From Lachnospiraceae bacterium (GTDB lineage: Bacteria > Bacillota > Clostridia > Lachnospirales > Lachnospiraceae), in NCBI GenBank assembly GCA_910575445.1, contig CAJTFW010000016.1:1-49612 (forward strand): a stretch of 49,612 nucleotides of DNA, read 5' to 3'. Shown here in pieces: positions 1-8,847 of this stretch. Position numbers and translations under genes: made by a program. The notes under the pieces were generated by a model. It worked only from the letters and a program-made list of their open reading frames with translations, did not search any database and was not told the DNA's origin. Numbering within the stretch: the first letter of the stretch is position 1; each line of letters starts with the position of its first letter.

Positions 1-53
1 TTTGTAAAATCCAGTATTTTCAATACAATACAGCATATTTTCCATTAACATAT

Positions 54-101
54 GTATGTCAATTCATCCCATGACTGAAGTCACAGGTGTTCTTGACATA
101 C
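54..101. repeat. Nested hairpin, possible IS200/IS605-type end remnant
   Basis: Nine-base arms GTATGTCAA (54-62) and TTGACATAC (93-101) are perfect inverted repeats enclosing a second palindrome, TGACTgaAGTCA (72-83). The inner block, CCCATGACTGAAGTCACAGG, resembles the imperfect subterminal hairpins of IS200/IS605 elements. No transposase is in view. It lies just past the stop codon of the minus-strand Fe-S protein gene, so it could instead act in transcript termination, although no T-run follows. Confidence 0.3.
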
Positions 102-125
102 TTTCATAAATCCAGCTGCTCCTCC

Positions 126-1484
126 CTATTCTTCTGTCTTTAGAGAAAAGGAAGCAAGCATTTCTTCCAAACAGTTCTCTGCTTTTTCTGGCATCCCTGT
201 ATATCTGCTGACTTCTACAAGAAGTGCACCCTTAGAGCGTGGTATCGCATAAAAGGCTTGTATCCATGTAGTTTCATATTTTTCTCTTTCTATTACTATG
301 CACTTAGCTTCTATGTTATCTTCCCCAATACAAGTATCCTGCGCCTTTACACCATCGATACCAGACTGTAAGATTAATCCCTCTATCAAAGCATCTGCAT
401 CCATATCCTTATATCTTTGAACTGCAAGATAGACAGGAGCATTTAAGGTATCCTCTGACACAAACTGATAAGTATCCATTCCTTCCGCTCCCCCCAGAGA
501 AAATATCTCTGGCTCATATGTAAGCTGATACCCCAATACACTTTCAATTTTTTCGCCATGCCCGGATTCGGTCTGTACAGACTCCTCCTTGGTATCTATA
601 TGATTGGAACATGCTGTAAAAAGAAAAGTAGTTATTATACCTAAACATATTGCTTTTGTTGGACAGACAGATTTGCACGCGCCGCAGCGAATACATTCTG
701 GGCTGTTTATCTCTTTTGTAACTTCCACTTCCATAGGACAGATATGTTCACATTTCTTGCAGCCAATACATTTCTCTTTTTGCACATCCATCTGGAAAAA
801 ACTAAACTTCTGAAAAAGCGAATAGAATGCACCCAAAGGACAGAGATAGCGGCAAAACGGACGGGAAATCACAACAGACGCTATCACTACGATAAGCAGT
901 ACAAAAAGCTTCCATTGAAACAAGGTACCAGCCAATGTGCGAAGCGTAGGGTCGGTAAGCAGCAGAGGGATACCCCCCTCTAGTGTACCAGCCGGACAAA
1001 TATATTGGCAGAAATATGGTGGTGTCACCTTGGTACTTGTTATCGCAAAAGCAGGAAGTAGAATCACTGCCACCAATAGAATGATATATTTTAGAAATCT
1101 CGCAGGCCGGTCGATGCTTTTAGGAACTTTTCGTTTGCGAAGCGGAATCTTATACAGCAAATCCTGCACAAACCCAAAAGGACATAAGAGACCACAGACC
1201 AGCCGCCCCATAGTAATCCCAAAGAGCATCAAAAGACCCAATACATAAAAGGGAAAATGATGCCGAATCCCGCCAAGGGCGGTCTGCAATGCGCCAATCG
1301 GACAAGCCCCAAGTGCACCAGGACACGAGTAGCAATTTAGCACAGGAACACAAAAAGCTTTTGTGCTGCCTGTAAAAATCTTTCCTTTTTGAAAGCCTAT
1401 CAGATATCCATTAAACAGTGCTGCTGCGATAAGTTGTACCACCCTCTGAAAAGAAATCACCCGATGCCGATACATTCGAGACAT
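126..1484 (-). CDS. Polyferredoxin membrane protein (NapH/YccM-like) fused to a C-terminal lipoprotein domain
   Basis: The 452-residue protein has two parts. Residues 1-280 form a 4Fe-4S membrane protein of the NapH/YccM type. It has several membrane spans, CX2CP-type motifs near residues 51-61, 97-101 and 211-215, and two ferredoxin clusters (CIGCKKCEHICP at 239-250 and CIRCGACKSVCP at 264-275). Such proteins pass electrons across the membrane. Immediately after CPTKA a hydrophobic stretch (279-291) ends in the lipobox-like LFTAC (288-292), followed by about 160 soluble residues. That part looks like a separate small lipoprotein whose own start has been lost by in-frame fusion. The gene overlaps the preceding CXXC mini-gene by 28 bp. 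Translation could start at codon 1 or at Met4. Function is likely electron supply to the extracytoplasmic thioredoxin-like protein upstream (inference). Confidence 0.8.
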   Translation of the reverse strand: MSRMYRHRVISFQRVVQLIAAALFNGYLIGFQKGKIFTGSTKAFCVPVLNCYSCPGALGACPIGALQTALGGIRHHFPFYVLGLLMLFGITMGRLVCGLLCPFGFVQDLLYKIPLRKRKVPKSIDRPARFLKYIILLVAVILLPAFAITSTKVTPPYFCQYICPAGTLEGGIPLLLTDPTLRTLAGTLFQWKLFVLLIVVIASVVISRPFCRYLCPLGAFYSLFQKFSFFQMDVQKEKCIGCKKCEHICPMEVEVTKEINSPECIRCGACKSVCPTKAICLGIITTFLFTACSNHIDTKEESVQTESGHGEKIESVLGYQLTYEPEIFSLGGAEGMDTYQFVSEDTLNAPVYLAVQRYKDMDADALIEGLILQSGIDGVKAQDTCIGEDNIEAKCIVIEREKYETTWIQAFYAIPRSKGALLVEVSRYTGMPEKAENCLEEMLASFSLKTEE

Positions 1485-1603
1485 ATCTTCACCGCCTTTT
1501 GCATAACTTCCAGATGTTCTTCTCTGATGTAGCCAACGATAAGCAGTCCAATCGCTGCCAGAAAAAGGCTATATCTTATCCATAACAAAGATTTATTCTT
1601 CAA
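1457..1603 (-). CDS. CD1871A-like CXXC-motif mini membrane protein
   Basis: This is a 48-codon frame with a TTG start inside the end of the tlpA-like gene (11-bp overlap) and a stop inside the next gene (28-bp overlap). The product starts with a basic patch (KNK), has one hydrophobic span (LFLAAIGLLIVGYI), then a charged segment, and ends CLECIGIG, a CXXC motif at the very C-terminus. That architecture and ending match the CD1871A family of CXXC proteins known from C. difficile and relatives. Translational coupling on both sides and the intact frame argue it is real. The weak point is the start: TTG with only a modest purine-rich stretch upstream. Its role is presumably thiol relay between the Fe-S protein and the thioredoxin-fold protein (inference from context). 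Confidence 0.75.
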   Translation of the reverse strand: MKNKSLLWIRYSLFLAAIGLLIVGYIREEHLEVMQKAVKICLECIGIG

Positions 1604-2210
1604 GACTGATTTCCGCCTTTCCCTCTGCTTTTAGAGCAGTGTTTACCGCTAGTAGATAACTCTCTGCCAACGCTTCTTGTCCGCCGATAATCGCATCTCC
1701 CACCAGATTGCCTTCACCATTTACCAGAACGGTAGTTGGCGTGTATCTGATATTTCCACACAGCGCACCAAGGTCTCCATCTCCTGTAATCAGTGTCACG
1801 CCTTCAAAGCCAGCATCCTCTAAGATACTTTTTGTACTTTCTTTATCTCCTGCTCCATCTAGGCATACCGTTATCAGCTGCACATTTTCTGGCAGTGCCT
1901 TTTCAAGTGCGGCAAGCTCTGGCATCTCTGCAATACAAGGCGGGCAGGTCAACGCCCAGAAGTTGATAATCGTCACATCCTTACCCTGAATCTCTTCTTC
2001 GCTAAAAGCCTCCCCTTCTAAAGATTCCGCTGAAAAAGACTTTAGACTGCCAAGTGTTGTGGCTGTCCCTTCCAGAGCTTCTTCATCTTCTTGCTGTGCT
2101 GGTTCTTCTGATGGCGGCGTTGTACTCTCTTCTTTGGAACAGCCAACCATCCACACCATAATTACAACTATCAAACAAAAAAATAAAGTCCATGATTTCT
2201 TGTTCTTCAT
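1593..2210 (-). CDS. TlpA-like thiol:disulfide lipoprotein
   Basis: The 205-residue protein is a membrane-anchored extracytoplasmic thioredoxin-fold oxidoreductase. The signal peptide ends in a lipobox (MVGC), followed by an acidic low-complexity linker and a TlpA/ResA-type domain. The active site is WALTCPPCIAEMPEL, a CPPC dithiol, and the cis-Pro loop region (YTPTTVLV) is present. It is the first gene of a minus-strand set of three, leading into the CXXC mini-protein and the polyferredoxin. This suggests a small electron chain that keeps extracytoplasmic thiols reduced. A purine-rich AAGGAA lies upstream of ATG. The partner substrate is not evident. Confidence 0.88.
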   Translation of the reverse strand: MKNKKSWTLFFCLIVVIMVWMVGCSKEESTTPPSEEPAQQEDEEALEGTATTLGSLKSFSAESLEGEAFSEEEIQGKDVTIINFWALTCPPCIAEMPELAALEKALPENVQLITVCLDGAGDKESTKSILEDAGFEGVTLITGDGDLGALCGNIRYTPTTVLVNGEGNLVGDAIIGGQEALAESYLLAVNTALKAEGKAEISLEE

Positions 2211-2301
2211 CAGATTTTCCTTCTTTCTATCATTAAAATTATATAAAACAGCTTATCATAACTTTACACCTTTTTCTAGCTGAATATACCCAATTTTAAC
2301 A

Positions 2302-2339
2302 TAAAAAAGCTTTCTCTGTTGCTCAAACAGGAAAGCTTT
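2302..2339 (-). terminator. Intrinsic terminator of the 176-residue lipoprotein gene
   Basis: On the minus strand, arms around AAAGCTTTCCTGTTTG and its complement are separated by a short loop and followed by a T-run. It lies just after the lipoprotein stop codon and before the tlpA-like gene, so it separates the two transcripts. Confidence 0.75.
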
Positions 2340-2362
2340 GGGTTGATTTCTTTTATTATTTT

Positions 2363-2893
2363 CTAAAGTTCTACTAATCGTATCTCTGTGGCATAAAATA
2401 CATCATTTTCAAAGCTGCCTTTCATTTCAACAGACATATACTCTTCTAAGTCCTGAAATCCAGCTTCTTTGTCCTTATAATTCTCTCCATTTTCATCCGT
2501 AGTTCTTATATAAAAATTCGTATTATCTTCAAAAACTACAGGAATCAACTGAGAATCAGGAATATCAGCATTAGAGCTTGGAGAACTATATGCTAAGGAA
2601 CCATCTTCTAGTATTTTTACTTTCTTTTCTACGATAAAAAAGGAATCCTCTTCTATCTTCCAAACTTTACCTACAAAATCCGCATCTACAGCAGCAGCAA
2701 CATCTGGTTCTAAAACCTGCCATTTACTGGAAGTATTTTCCTGTGGTTCTTCTGATAATCCTTCATCTGTCTTGGCTTCTTCTGTTTTAGCAACAGATTC
2801 AGAATTCGCACCACATCCTACAGCCAAAACATTTAACATACAGACAGTGCCAAACCATACCATTACTTTTTTAAGTTTCATGTCCATCATCAT
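2363..2893 (-). CDS. Uncharacterised lipoprotein
   Basis: The 176-residue protein has a signal peptide with lipobox LAVGC, then a Glu/Thr/Lys-rich linker and a roughly 120-residue domain rich in beta-strand-like stretches (DFVGKVWKIEEDSFFIVEKK, ENDVFYATEIRLVEL). I do not recognise the family. A strong AAGGAG sits just before a cluster of in-frame ATGs, so the start is either the first ATG or MKLKK four codons later. It is flanked by its own terminator and probably transcribed alone. Confidence 0.7.
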   Translation of the reverse strand: MMMDMKLKKVMVWFGTVCMLNVLAVGCGANSESVAKTEEAKTDEGLSEEPQENTSSKWQVLEPDVAAAVDADFVGKVWKIEEDSFFIVEKKVKILEDGSLAYSSPSSNADIPDSQLIPVVFEDNTNFYIRTTDENGENYKDKEAGFQDLEEYMSVEMKGSFENDVFYATEIRLVEL

Positions 2894-2970
2894 TTTCTCC
2901 TTATTTAAAATTCTTAATATTTTAAATATAGCACATGAAACTCTAAAAATTCTCTAAAAATTATAGTTCT

Positions 2971-3021
2971 CTATAGCATCACCTTTATCACGGATTTTAC
3001 AATATCCGCTGAAAAAGCCAT
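2971..3021 (-). pseudogene. 3' relic of a sorbitol/xylitol-type dehydrogenase gene
   Basis: The minus-strand sequence reads ADIVKSVIKVML then stop. The intact dehydrogenase at 15337-16386 ends ADIVKSVIKVIS. The nucleotides match with about three differences over 32 bases. Only this last dozen codons remain, sitting directly after the GH3 gene. It is best read as the tail of a deleted paralogue, although such a short match could be chance. Confidence 0.45.
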
Positions 3022-3032
3022 GTTAGCACTCT

Positions 3033-5489
3033 TTATTCTTCTCTTGTCAGATTCCGAATCAGCTTACACACCCTCTCTGCACTTTTCCTGATTGTCTCTT
3101 CCGAAAGCATACCCTGCTCATACGCATAACGGATATTCTCGTCATCTTTTGGGTTTCCTGGCATGATAATATCATTCCCCGCTGCAATGCACTTCCACGG
3201 AACGCTTCCGTCTTCTGGAAGTGTTGTATTCCAGTCAGACATGATGACACCGTCAAATCCCCATTCATCACGTGCGATTATCGTACAGAGTTCCCGGCTG
3301 TTCGCTGCATGAACGCCATTGATTAGATTATAAGAAGACATCATAGCTACTGGCATAGCCTTTTTCACTGCAATCTCAAATCCGCGTAAATAGATTTCCC
3401 GGAGCGCCCGCTCAGATATACGAACATTGACTCCCATTCGGTTATCCTCCTGATTATTGCAGGCAAAATGCTTGATCGTTACTCCGCATCCTCTGTGACT
3501 TTGTACTCCTTCTGTCACTGCCGATGCCAAAAGTCCGCAGAGCAACGGATCCTCCGAATAATATTCAAAATTGCGTCCACACAGTGGATTCCTTTGAATG
3601 TTCATACCTGGTGCCAGCCAAAGATCCACATGAAATTCTTCCATCTCTTTTGCTACAGCCGCTCCAAATTCCCGCATCAATTCGATGTCCCAGGATTGTG
3701 CCAGCGCAGTTCCTGCTGGAAACGCCGTGCAGTGCTGATAACAGATATCCGCTCCCTCATGGTGCTTCGTTTCCTCCAAAAAACCATTCTCCAGCGAACC
3801 TAAGACGCTGACACCATACACAAGACCCGTATCACAGTTCACCTCGTAACTTTGCCTCAACCTCAAGCCTGCCGGACCGTCTGCCATGATCAGAGAGCGG
3901 ATTCCATATTTTTCTTCCAATGCTTCTGTTGTCTCTCCTGCCGACCCTGGAACCCGAACTCCAGAAGACCCCAGTGTGCTGGTACCCTGTGTGATATTTC
4001 CATATAAGAGCGGAATCAGTTTCTCCACAGGTATTTCTTTTGCTGATGAAAAAGCCTTCTGACAGGTTCTTTTCTTCCCCTCTTGTGGTGTAATGAGAAG
4101 GTTGGGCAGATTCTGCTCTTTAGTCATCTGTTCTCTAAATTTCTCTGCAGCTGTTTCAGGCACAGGTAATTCATCAAACACCGGAAATTCCATACCTGTT
4201 TTTTCTGTTTGCTTCAGTATAGTTTGTTGTTGAATTGTAAGCAGCGACACAAGTCGCAGAGAAGCCACATGCTCTCCAAGCCATACGCCATAAGTTCCTG
4301 CTTCCGCAATCCATGCATGCAACGTCTCTGAAAAGCTGGCTATCTGTGTCCATTCGACAGATATGATAAGGCGCTCCTCTTCTCCTGGTTCTAGACTTCT
4401 GGTCTTTGCAAAACCAATCAGTCGGCGGTATTCTTTCACATTGCCTGTTTGAGGCAGTGTCACATATACCTGCACAACTTCTCTTCCCGCATAATGTTCT
4501 CCGATATTTTTAACAGATACCATCACATCCACACCTTGTTCTGTCTCCTGACATCTTTCAAACTGTATAGAAAAGGTGGTATAGGAAAGTCCATACCCAA
4601 AGGGAAACAAAGGCTGTATGCCAAAGCTGTCAAAATAACGGTATCCAACATAAATACCTTCCTTGTATTCTTCTGTCTTAAGATTTCCGTTTAAATATCC
4701 GAAGCTTTCCGCAGAAGGGTAATCCTCATAACGCATTGCCCAGGTGGTCGTAAGCCTTCCTCCGGGTAAGGCATAACCGAACAACACATCCGAGACCGCA
4801 TGGCCGCCCTCCTGCCCCGGAAGGGAGATATACAAGACTGCTTTGATATTTTCTGCTTTTTTAAGAATATCCGTCAACTCTACAGGTGCGCCCACATTTA
4901 ACAGCAAGATGATTGGAAGGCCAGCCTGGTTCAGATAGAGAATATCCTTCTGTTCCTTTTTGCTTAAATAATAATCTCCCTCTGCTTTTCTGCGGTCTTT
5001 TCCTTCACCAGCAATGCGACTGAGTACATAGACTGCCACTGAGGCCCCTTTTAGATCATCCGCCGTAATCTCCCGACCATCCGGCAGAGAAAACGGATGC
5101 TCTGCATAGGCATCAAACGGATTTTCCACATACTTCGCACGCTCCAGAACTTTCTCCTTCCAAGCAGTCCGGGCCATCTCATAACGTTTTTCATAATCTT
5201 CTATCCAGTGTTGGCTGGTGAGCATTGCTCCTGCCCTTTTTAGCCCCTGATATATGGAGATACTCTCCCGATTGTTCACATCTCCTGAACCAATTCCTCC
5301 TTTCACCGTTCGAACTGCGCCTCCTCCAAACAAAGCTACTGGCGTGGGAGACTGAAGTGGAAGGATTCCTTCATTCTTCAACAGGACCATACCCTCTGTT
5401 GCTGCCCTTCTCGCCAGCCGTCCATGCACAAGTTCTCGTTCAGAACACGGTTTCTTCTGTATATCGCTATAATTCTGTTCTGCACCCAT
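3033..5489 (-). CDS. GH3 beta-glucosidase with permuted domain order
   Basis: This 818-residue glycoside hydrolase family 3 enzyme probably hydrolyses beta-glucosidic bonds of imported oligosaccharides in the cytoplasm (no signal peptide). Domain order is reversed relative to typical GH3. The alpha/beta-sandwich part comes first (EGMVLLKNEGILPL, then GQEGGHAVSDVLFG). A fibronectin-III-like segment follows (YAGREVVQVYV). The TIM-barrel domain comes last, with MADGPAGLR, KHFACNNQE and the nucleophile Asp752 in VIMSDW. This permuted arrangement is known in rumen Ruminococcus and Butyrivibrio enzymes. The start is MGAEQ because AAGGAGG lies 8 bp upstream; an upstream in-frame ATG lacks this. It is the last gene of the transporter operon. 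Confidence 0.93.
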   Translation of the reverse strand: MGAEQNYSDIQKKPCSERELVHGRLARRAATEGMVLLKNEGILPLQSPTPVALFGGGAVRTVKGGIGSGDVNNRESISIYQGLKRAGAMLTSQHWIEDYEKRYEMARTAWKEKVLERAKYVENPFDAYAEHPFSLPDGREITADDLKGASVAVYVLSRIAGEGKDRRKAEGDYYLSKKEQKDILYLNQAGLPIILLLNVGAPVELTDILKKAENIKAVLYISLPGQEGGHAVSDVLFGYALPGGRLTTTWAMRYEDYPSAESFGYLNGNLKTEEYKEGIYVGYRYFDSFGIQPLFPFGYGLSYTTFSIQFERCQETEQGVDVMVSVKNIGEHYAGREVVQVYVTLPQTGNVKEYRRLIGFAKTRSLEPGEEERLIISVEWTQIASFSETLHAWIAEAGTYGVWLGEHVASLRLVSLLTIQQQTILKQTEKTGMEFPVFDELPVPETAAEKFREQMTKEQNLPNLLITPQEGKKRTCQKAFSSAKEIPVEKLIPLLYGNITQGTSTLGSSGVRVPGSAGETTEALEEKYGIRSLIMADGPAGLRLRQSYEVNCDTGLVYGVSVLGSLENGFLEETKHHEGADICYQHCTAFPAGTALAQSWDIELMREFGAAVAKEMEEFHVDLWLAPGMNIQRNPLCGRNFEYYSEDPLLCGLLASAVTEGVQSHRGCGVTIKHFACNNQEDNRMGVNVRISERALREIYLRGFEIAVKKAMPVAMMSSYNLINGVHAANSRELCTIIARDEWGFDGVIMSDWNTTLPEDGSVPWKCIAAGNDIIMPGNPKDDENIRYAYEQGMLSEETIRKSAERVCKLIRNLTREE

Positions 5490-5605
5490 CGTGTTATCCT
5501 CCTTAAATTCAAAAATAAAATAGGGAAAAAGAAAAACTGCTGCAGTTTCTTTCCGCATCTGAAAAGCTTCGTACTGCAGCAGTTGTTTCTACAAATATAC
5601 AATAA

Positions 5606-6451
5606 TTACTCCTTTACTCCGCCAAGCGTTACACCCGCAATGATATACTTGGAAAGGAGCAGATATACCAAGATGATCGGAACGATAGCAACCAGGATCA
5701 TAGTATATATCTTGCCCATGTCAAAATTCATATAGTCTGCACCTCGAAGAGTTGCAATCAGAATTGGCACCGTCATTTTCTCTTTGGACTGAATGATCAG
5801 CGCTGGAACAAAGTAATTATTCCACGAACCAACAAAAGTAAAAATTGCCTGCACTGCAATAGCCGGTTTCATAATCGGAAGCACGATCCGATTAAAGGTC
5901 CCAAACTCTCCAGAGCCATCAATCCTTGCCGCTTCTACAAGAGACATCGGAAGAGAAGATTGCAGATAACTATACATAAAATAAAATACAGCCGGAGAAG
6001 CAATGGATGGGATAATCAAAGGAACCAGAGAGTCATACATTCCCATATTAGTGACTAGTCGCAAAAATCCCATAGCTGTTACTTGTGTTGGCATCACAAG
6101 AATCGCCATAATAAATGTAAATGCTGCTTTCTTTAATTTAAAATCATACGCGTAAAGACCATAAGCTGTCAAGGCTGAAAAGTAGGTAGCAATCGCCGCA
6201 GAACATCCAGAGACAAATAAACTGTTCAAAATTCCCTTAAACATGGGAAACGTTCCGTCATTAGCGACATTTCGCAGATTCTCAAACAGATAGCCGCCTG
6301 GCAGTGCAGAAAACCCTTTCTGCAGATCTGCATGTGATCTTGTTGCATTGATAAACAGGATGTAGAAGAAAAACAGGCACATAAATGACAGGATAATCAA
6401 TACCATATGCGCCATGATACTCCGTAAATGACTGGACTGTTTTGATTTCAT
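5606..6451 (-). CDS. Carbohydrate ABC transporter permease (MalG type)
   Basis: The 281-residue inner-membrane permease is one of two subunits importing an oligosaccharide. It has six predicted membrane spans and the binding-protein-dependent transport signature EAARIDGSGEFGTFNRIVLP, which contacts the ATPase. The start chosen is MKSKQSS, preceded by AGGAGG at good spacing and only 4 bp after the partner permease. No ATPase gene is present in the operon, so the transporter probably uses a shared MsmX/MsmK-type ATPase encoded elsewhere (known for this class, inferred here). Confidence 0.93.
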   Translation of the reverse strand: MKSKQSSHLRSIMAHMVLIILSFMCLFFFYILFINATRSHADLQKGFSALPGGYLFENLRNVANDGTFPMFKGILNSLFVSGCSAAIATYFSALTAYGLYAYDFKLKKAAFTFIMAILVMPTQVTAMGFLRLVTNMGMYDSLVPLIIPSIASPAVFYFMYSYLQSSLPMSLVEAARIDGSGEFGTFNRIVLPIMKPAIAVQAIFTFVGSWNNYFVPALIIQSKEKMTVPILIATLRGADYMNFDMGKIYTMILVAIVPIILVYLLLSKYIIAGVTLGGVKE

Positions 6452-6455
6452 GACC

Positions 6456-7406
6456 TTATCTCCTCCTCTGCTTTTTTGCTTTCTTTGCTGCTGCTTTTGA
6501 ACCATCTGGATCATCATTATTGGTCATCCGGTATACAAAGAAGCACAGAATACCGCTGACAATAAACAAATAGACAGAAAGAGCACCCGCCATACCATAA
6601 TTTCTGCTCTTTAAATGGCTGTTCAGGAACATTATCAACGTCATGGATGTACGGTCTGGCGTTCCTTGTCCATTTGTCAAAATCTGAGGAACATCAAACA
6701 TCTGCAGACCACCAATAATCGCTGTGATCAGTGTATAGGCAAGGATCGGACGTATCTGCGGAAGCGTAATATAAAAGAACCTCTGAATACTGTTACACCC
6801 ATCCAGCTCGGAAGCTTCAAAGACATCTGGACTAATTCCCATAATCGCCGCCATAAGCATAATGGTAGAATTACCGAACCACATGAGAAAGTTCATAAAG
6901 CCCACTAAAGACCTGGTACCAAATACAGAACCAAGAAAATCAAAGGGCTCTTTAATTAACCCTATGGACATAAGAATTTCATTGACCGGGCCATTGGTAG
7001 AGAACATGGTAAAGAAAAGCATTGCAAATGCAGATGCCATGATCAGGTTCGGCAAATATATCACAACTTTGAAAAACTGTGTTCCATGAATCTTCAGACG
7101 GGCATCCACAAACCATTCTGCAAGCACCAGAGCAATCACAATCTGAGGAATAAATCCTATGATCCATAAAATCAACGTATTGGCCGCATATTTGAGCATA
7201 TCTGATCCCAAAAGGCTGATATAATTCTCTATTCCGATAAAATTCGGTCCGACTTCCTTGATTCCCGAACGATAATACTCAAAAAAACTGTATCGGATTG
7301 TATCTATCAGAGGAATAAATGAAAATATGAAAAAACTCACAAAAAACGGGAGAATGAAAAAATATCCCCATTTTGCATAGTCAATCTTTTTATGTTTTGT
7401 TTTCAT
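6456..7406 (-). CDS. Carbohydrate ABC transporter permease (MalF/UgpA type)
   Basis: The 316-residue partner permease has six or more spans and the EAA-type loop EASELDGCNSIQRFFYITLP. It lies between the solute-binding protein gene and the MalG-type permease, 4 bp from the latter, which is typical of co-translated transporter subunits. The C-terminus is strongly basic (AAAKKAKKQRRR). Confidence 0.93.
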   Translation of the reverse strand: MKTKHKKIDYAKWGYFFILPFFVSFFIFSFIPLIDTIRYSFFEYYRSGIKEVGPNFIGIENYISLLGSDMLKYAANTLILWIIGFIPQIVIALVLAEWFVDARLKIHGTQFFKVVIYLPNLIMASAFAMLFFTMFSTNGPVNEILMSIGLIKEPFDFLGSVFGTRSLVGFMNFLMWFGNSTIMLMAAIMGISPDVFEASELDGCNSIQRFFYITLPQIRPILAYTLITAIIGGLQMFDVPQILTNGQGTPDRTSMTLIMFLNSHLKSRNYGMAGALSVYLFIVSGILCFFVYRMTNNDDPDGSKAAAKKAKKQRRR

Positions 7407-7473
7407 AAATGATCGCCCCTTTCTTTTTCCTTTTGATGCGGGGTAGCTTTATACCCCGCACAAATACCTGTTT

Positions 7474-8847
7474 TTACTCCGGCCACTGAATTGCTGTAAT
7501 ATCTGGATAACGTTCGATGATCGCTGTTTCAAAATTCGCCTTCGCCTTATCAAAATCAACTGCGCCCTGGAAATAATCGCTGAAAGAATTCTGAATCAGT
7601 TCCACGCATCCCTGGTCATAAGCCGAAAGCGGCGCAATCTGGATATTTTCTGCAACTGGAGCAAAATACTGGAACGAATTCTGCCCTCCTAAGAATTCAG
7701 AAGAATAAGAGGCATCCCCTGCTGCTTCCTGCATGCCACTTCTTGTATTTGTAAACTCTGCATAGTCTTTGGATAACTTCAGCAGATTCTTCTTATCTGC
7801 CGTAAGCGCAAGAATGATATCTTTCACATGCTCTGGATTGTCGGTACCAGTGCAAGCATGTATATAGGAACCTCCCCAGTTATATTCCTGAGGCGGATTG
7901 GTAACACCCCACACGCCATTTTCTCCGTCCCAGTTTGGCTTTAATGTAAAGTCAATTCCCCATGCCGGGAAGAGAAAGGCAAATACTTTGGCAGAAGACC
8001 CCATCGCCTTGTTCCAGTCATCATTCCACTGTCCTTTTACACTCTTGTCCAGATAGCCTGCATCCAGCCATTCTTTAGAATCTTTCACCCAATCCATAAT
8101 CTTCTGATCCACTTTAACTGTGGTCTCACCTGGACTTACCCAAGATGCTTCGATACTGTTGCCATACAGACGGAATGTATCTGCATAGGAAGAAAACGTA
8201 TAATATCCTTTTGCTTTCAGTTCTTCTGCTGTTGCTTTAAGCGTATCCCAGTCTTTCACTTTCTGACCAATCGCCTCTGGATCATCTGTGCCAAACACAT
8301 CCATGGCGATATCCCGGCGATATACCAAAAGACCCGGACAGCACTGCCAAGTGGAACCTCTTTGAACACCATTCACGTCTGAAGCAGTCACCTTCGTAAA
8401 CTCATACTGCTCTGCCATATCTGTATCTGGATTAATTCCGAGACTCGTAAGAGGCATGGCTACATCTGCGTCTGCATCTGTATATTTATTCACATAATCT
8501 GTCTCTGACAGGAAAATATCCACTTTGTCATCTGCCGACGCATCCGCCTGTTTCATCAAAGCCTCATCCAGCTTTTGTTGATAGACCCCGTCCTGATTCG
8601 GGTTGATAATCCAGTGTATCTCAGTGCCATCATTTAATGTCGTCACTGTACCATCCTTCGAAGTTTCCTTAACTTTGGGATAGACTGCCTCTACACGTTT
8701 ACGGAATTCGTCATTCCAGCTGTAGACATTGATGACCTTTCCTTCCTCGCCTCCTTCTGCATCAGAGCTAGATGATTTGCCGCAGCCAGCCAGCGAACTA
8801 GCTGTTATCACTGCAACCAACAAGATGCTTATGATTCTCTTTTTCAT
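7474..8847 (-). CDS. Extracellular solute-binding lipoprotein (sugar ABC transporter)
   Basis: The 457-residue family 1 binding protein is tethered outside the membrane by lipobox SLAGC. It has many aromatic residues (W/Y) typical of oligosaccharide clefts, for example LFPAWGIDF and NWGGSYIHA. It is the first gene of the operon that continues into two permeases and the GH3 enzyme. AGGAGG precedes ATG. Substrate is inferred to be a beta-linked gluco-oligosaccharide because the locus contains a GH3 beta-glucosidase and two GH94 phosphorylases. Confidence 0.92.
   Translation of the reverse strand: MKKRIISILLVAVITASSLAGCGKSSSSDAEGGEEGKVINVYSWNDEFRKRVEAVYPKVKETSKDGTVTTLNDGTEIHWIINPNQDGVYQQKLDEALMKQADASADDKVDIFLSETDYVNKYTDADADVAMPLTSLGINPDTDMAEQYEFTKVTASDVNGVQRGSTWQCCPGLLVYRRDIAMDVFGTDDPEAIGQKVKDWDTLKATAEELKAKGYYTFSSYADTFRLYGNSIEASWVSPGETTVKVDQKIMDWVKDSKEWLDAGYLDKSVKGQWNDDWNKAMGSSAKVFAFLFPAWGIDFTLKPNWDGENGVWGVTNPPQEYNWGGSYIHACTGTDNPEHVKDIILALTADKKNLLKLSKDYAEFTNTRSGMQEAAGDASYSSEFLGGQNSFQYFAPVAENIQIAPLSAYDQGCVELIQNSFSDYFQGAVDFDKAKANFETAIIERYPDITAIQWPE

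Noticed and set aside
5490-5558. Longer N-terminus for the GH3 enzyme
   Set aside because: The upstream ATG lacks a ribosome site, whereas AAGGAGG is ideally placed for MGAEQ at 5489.
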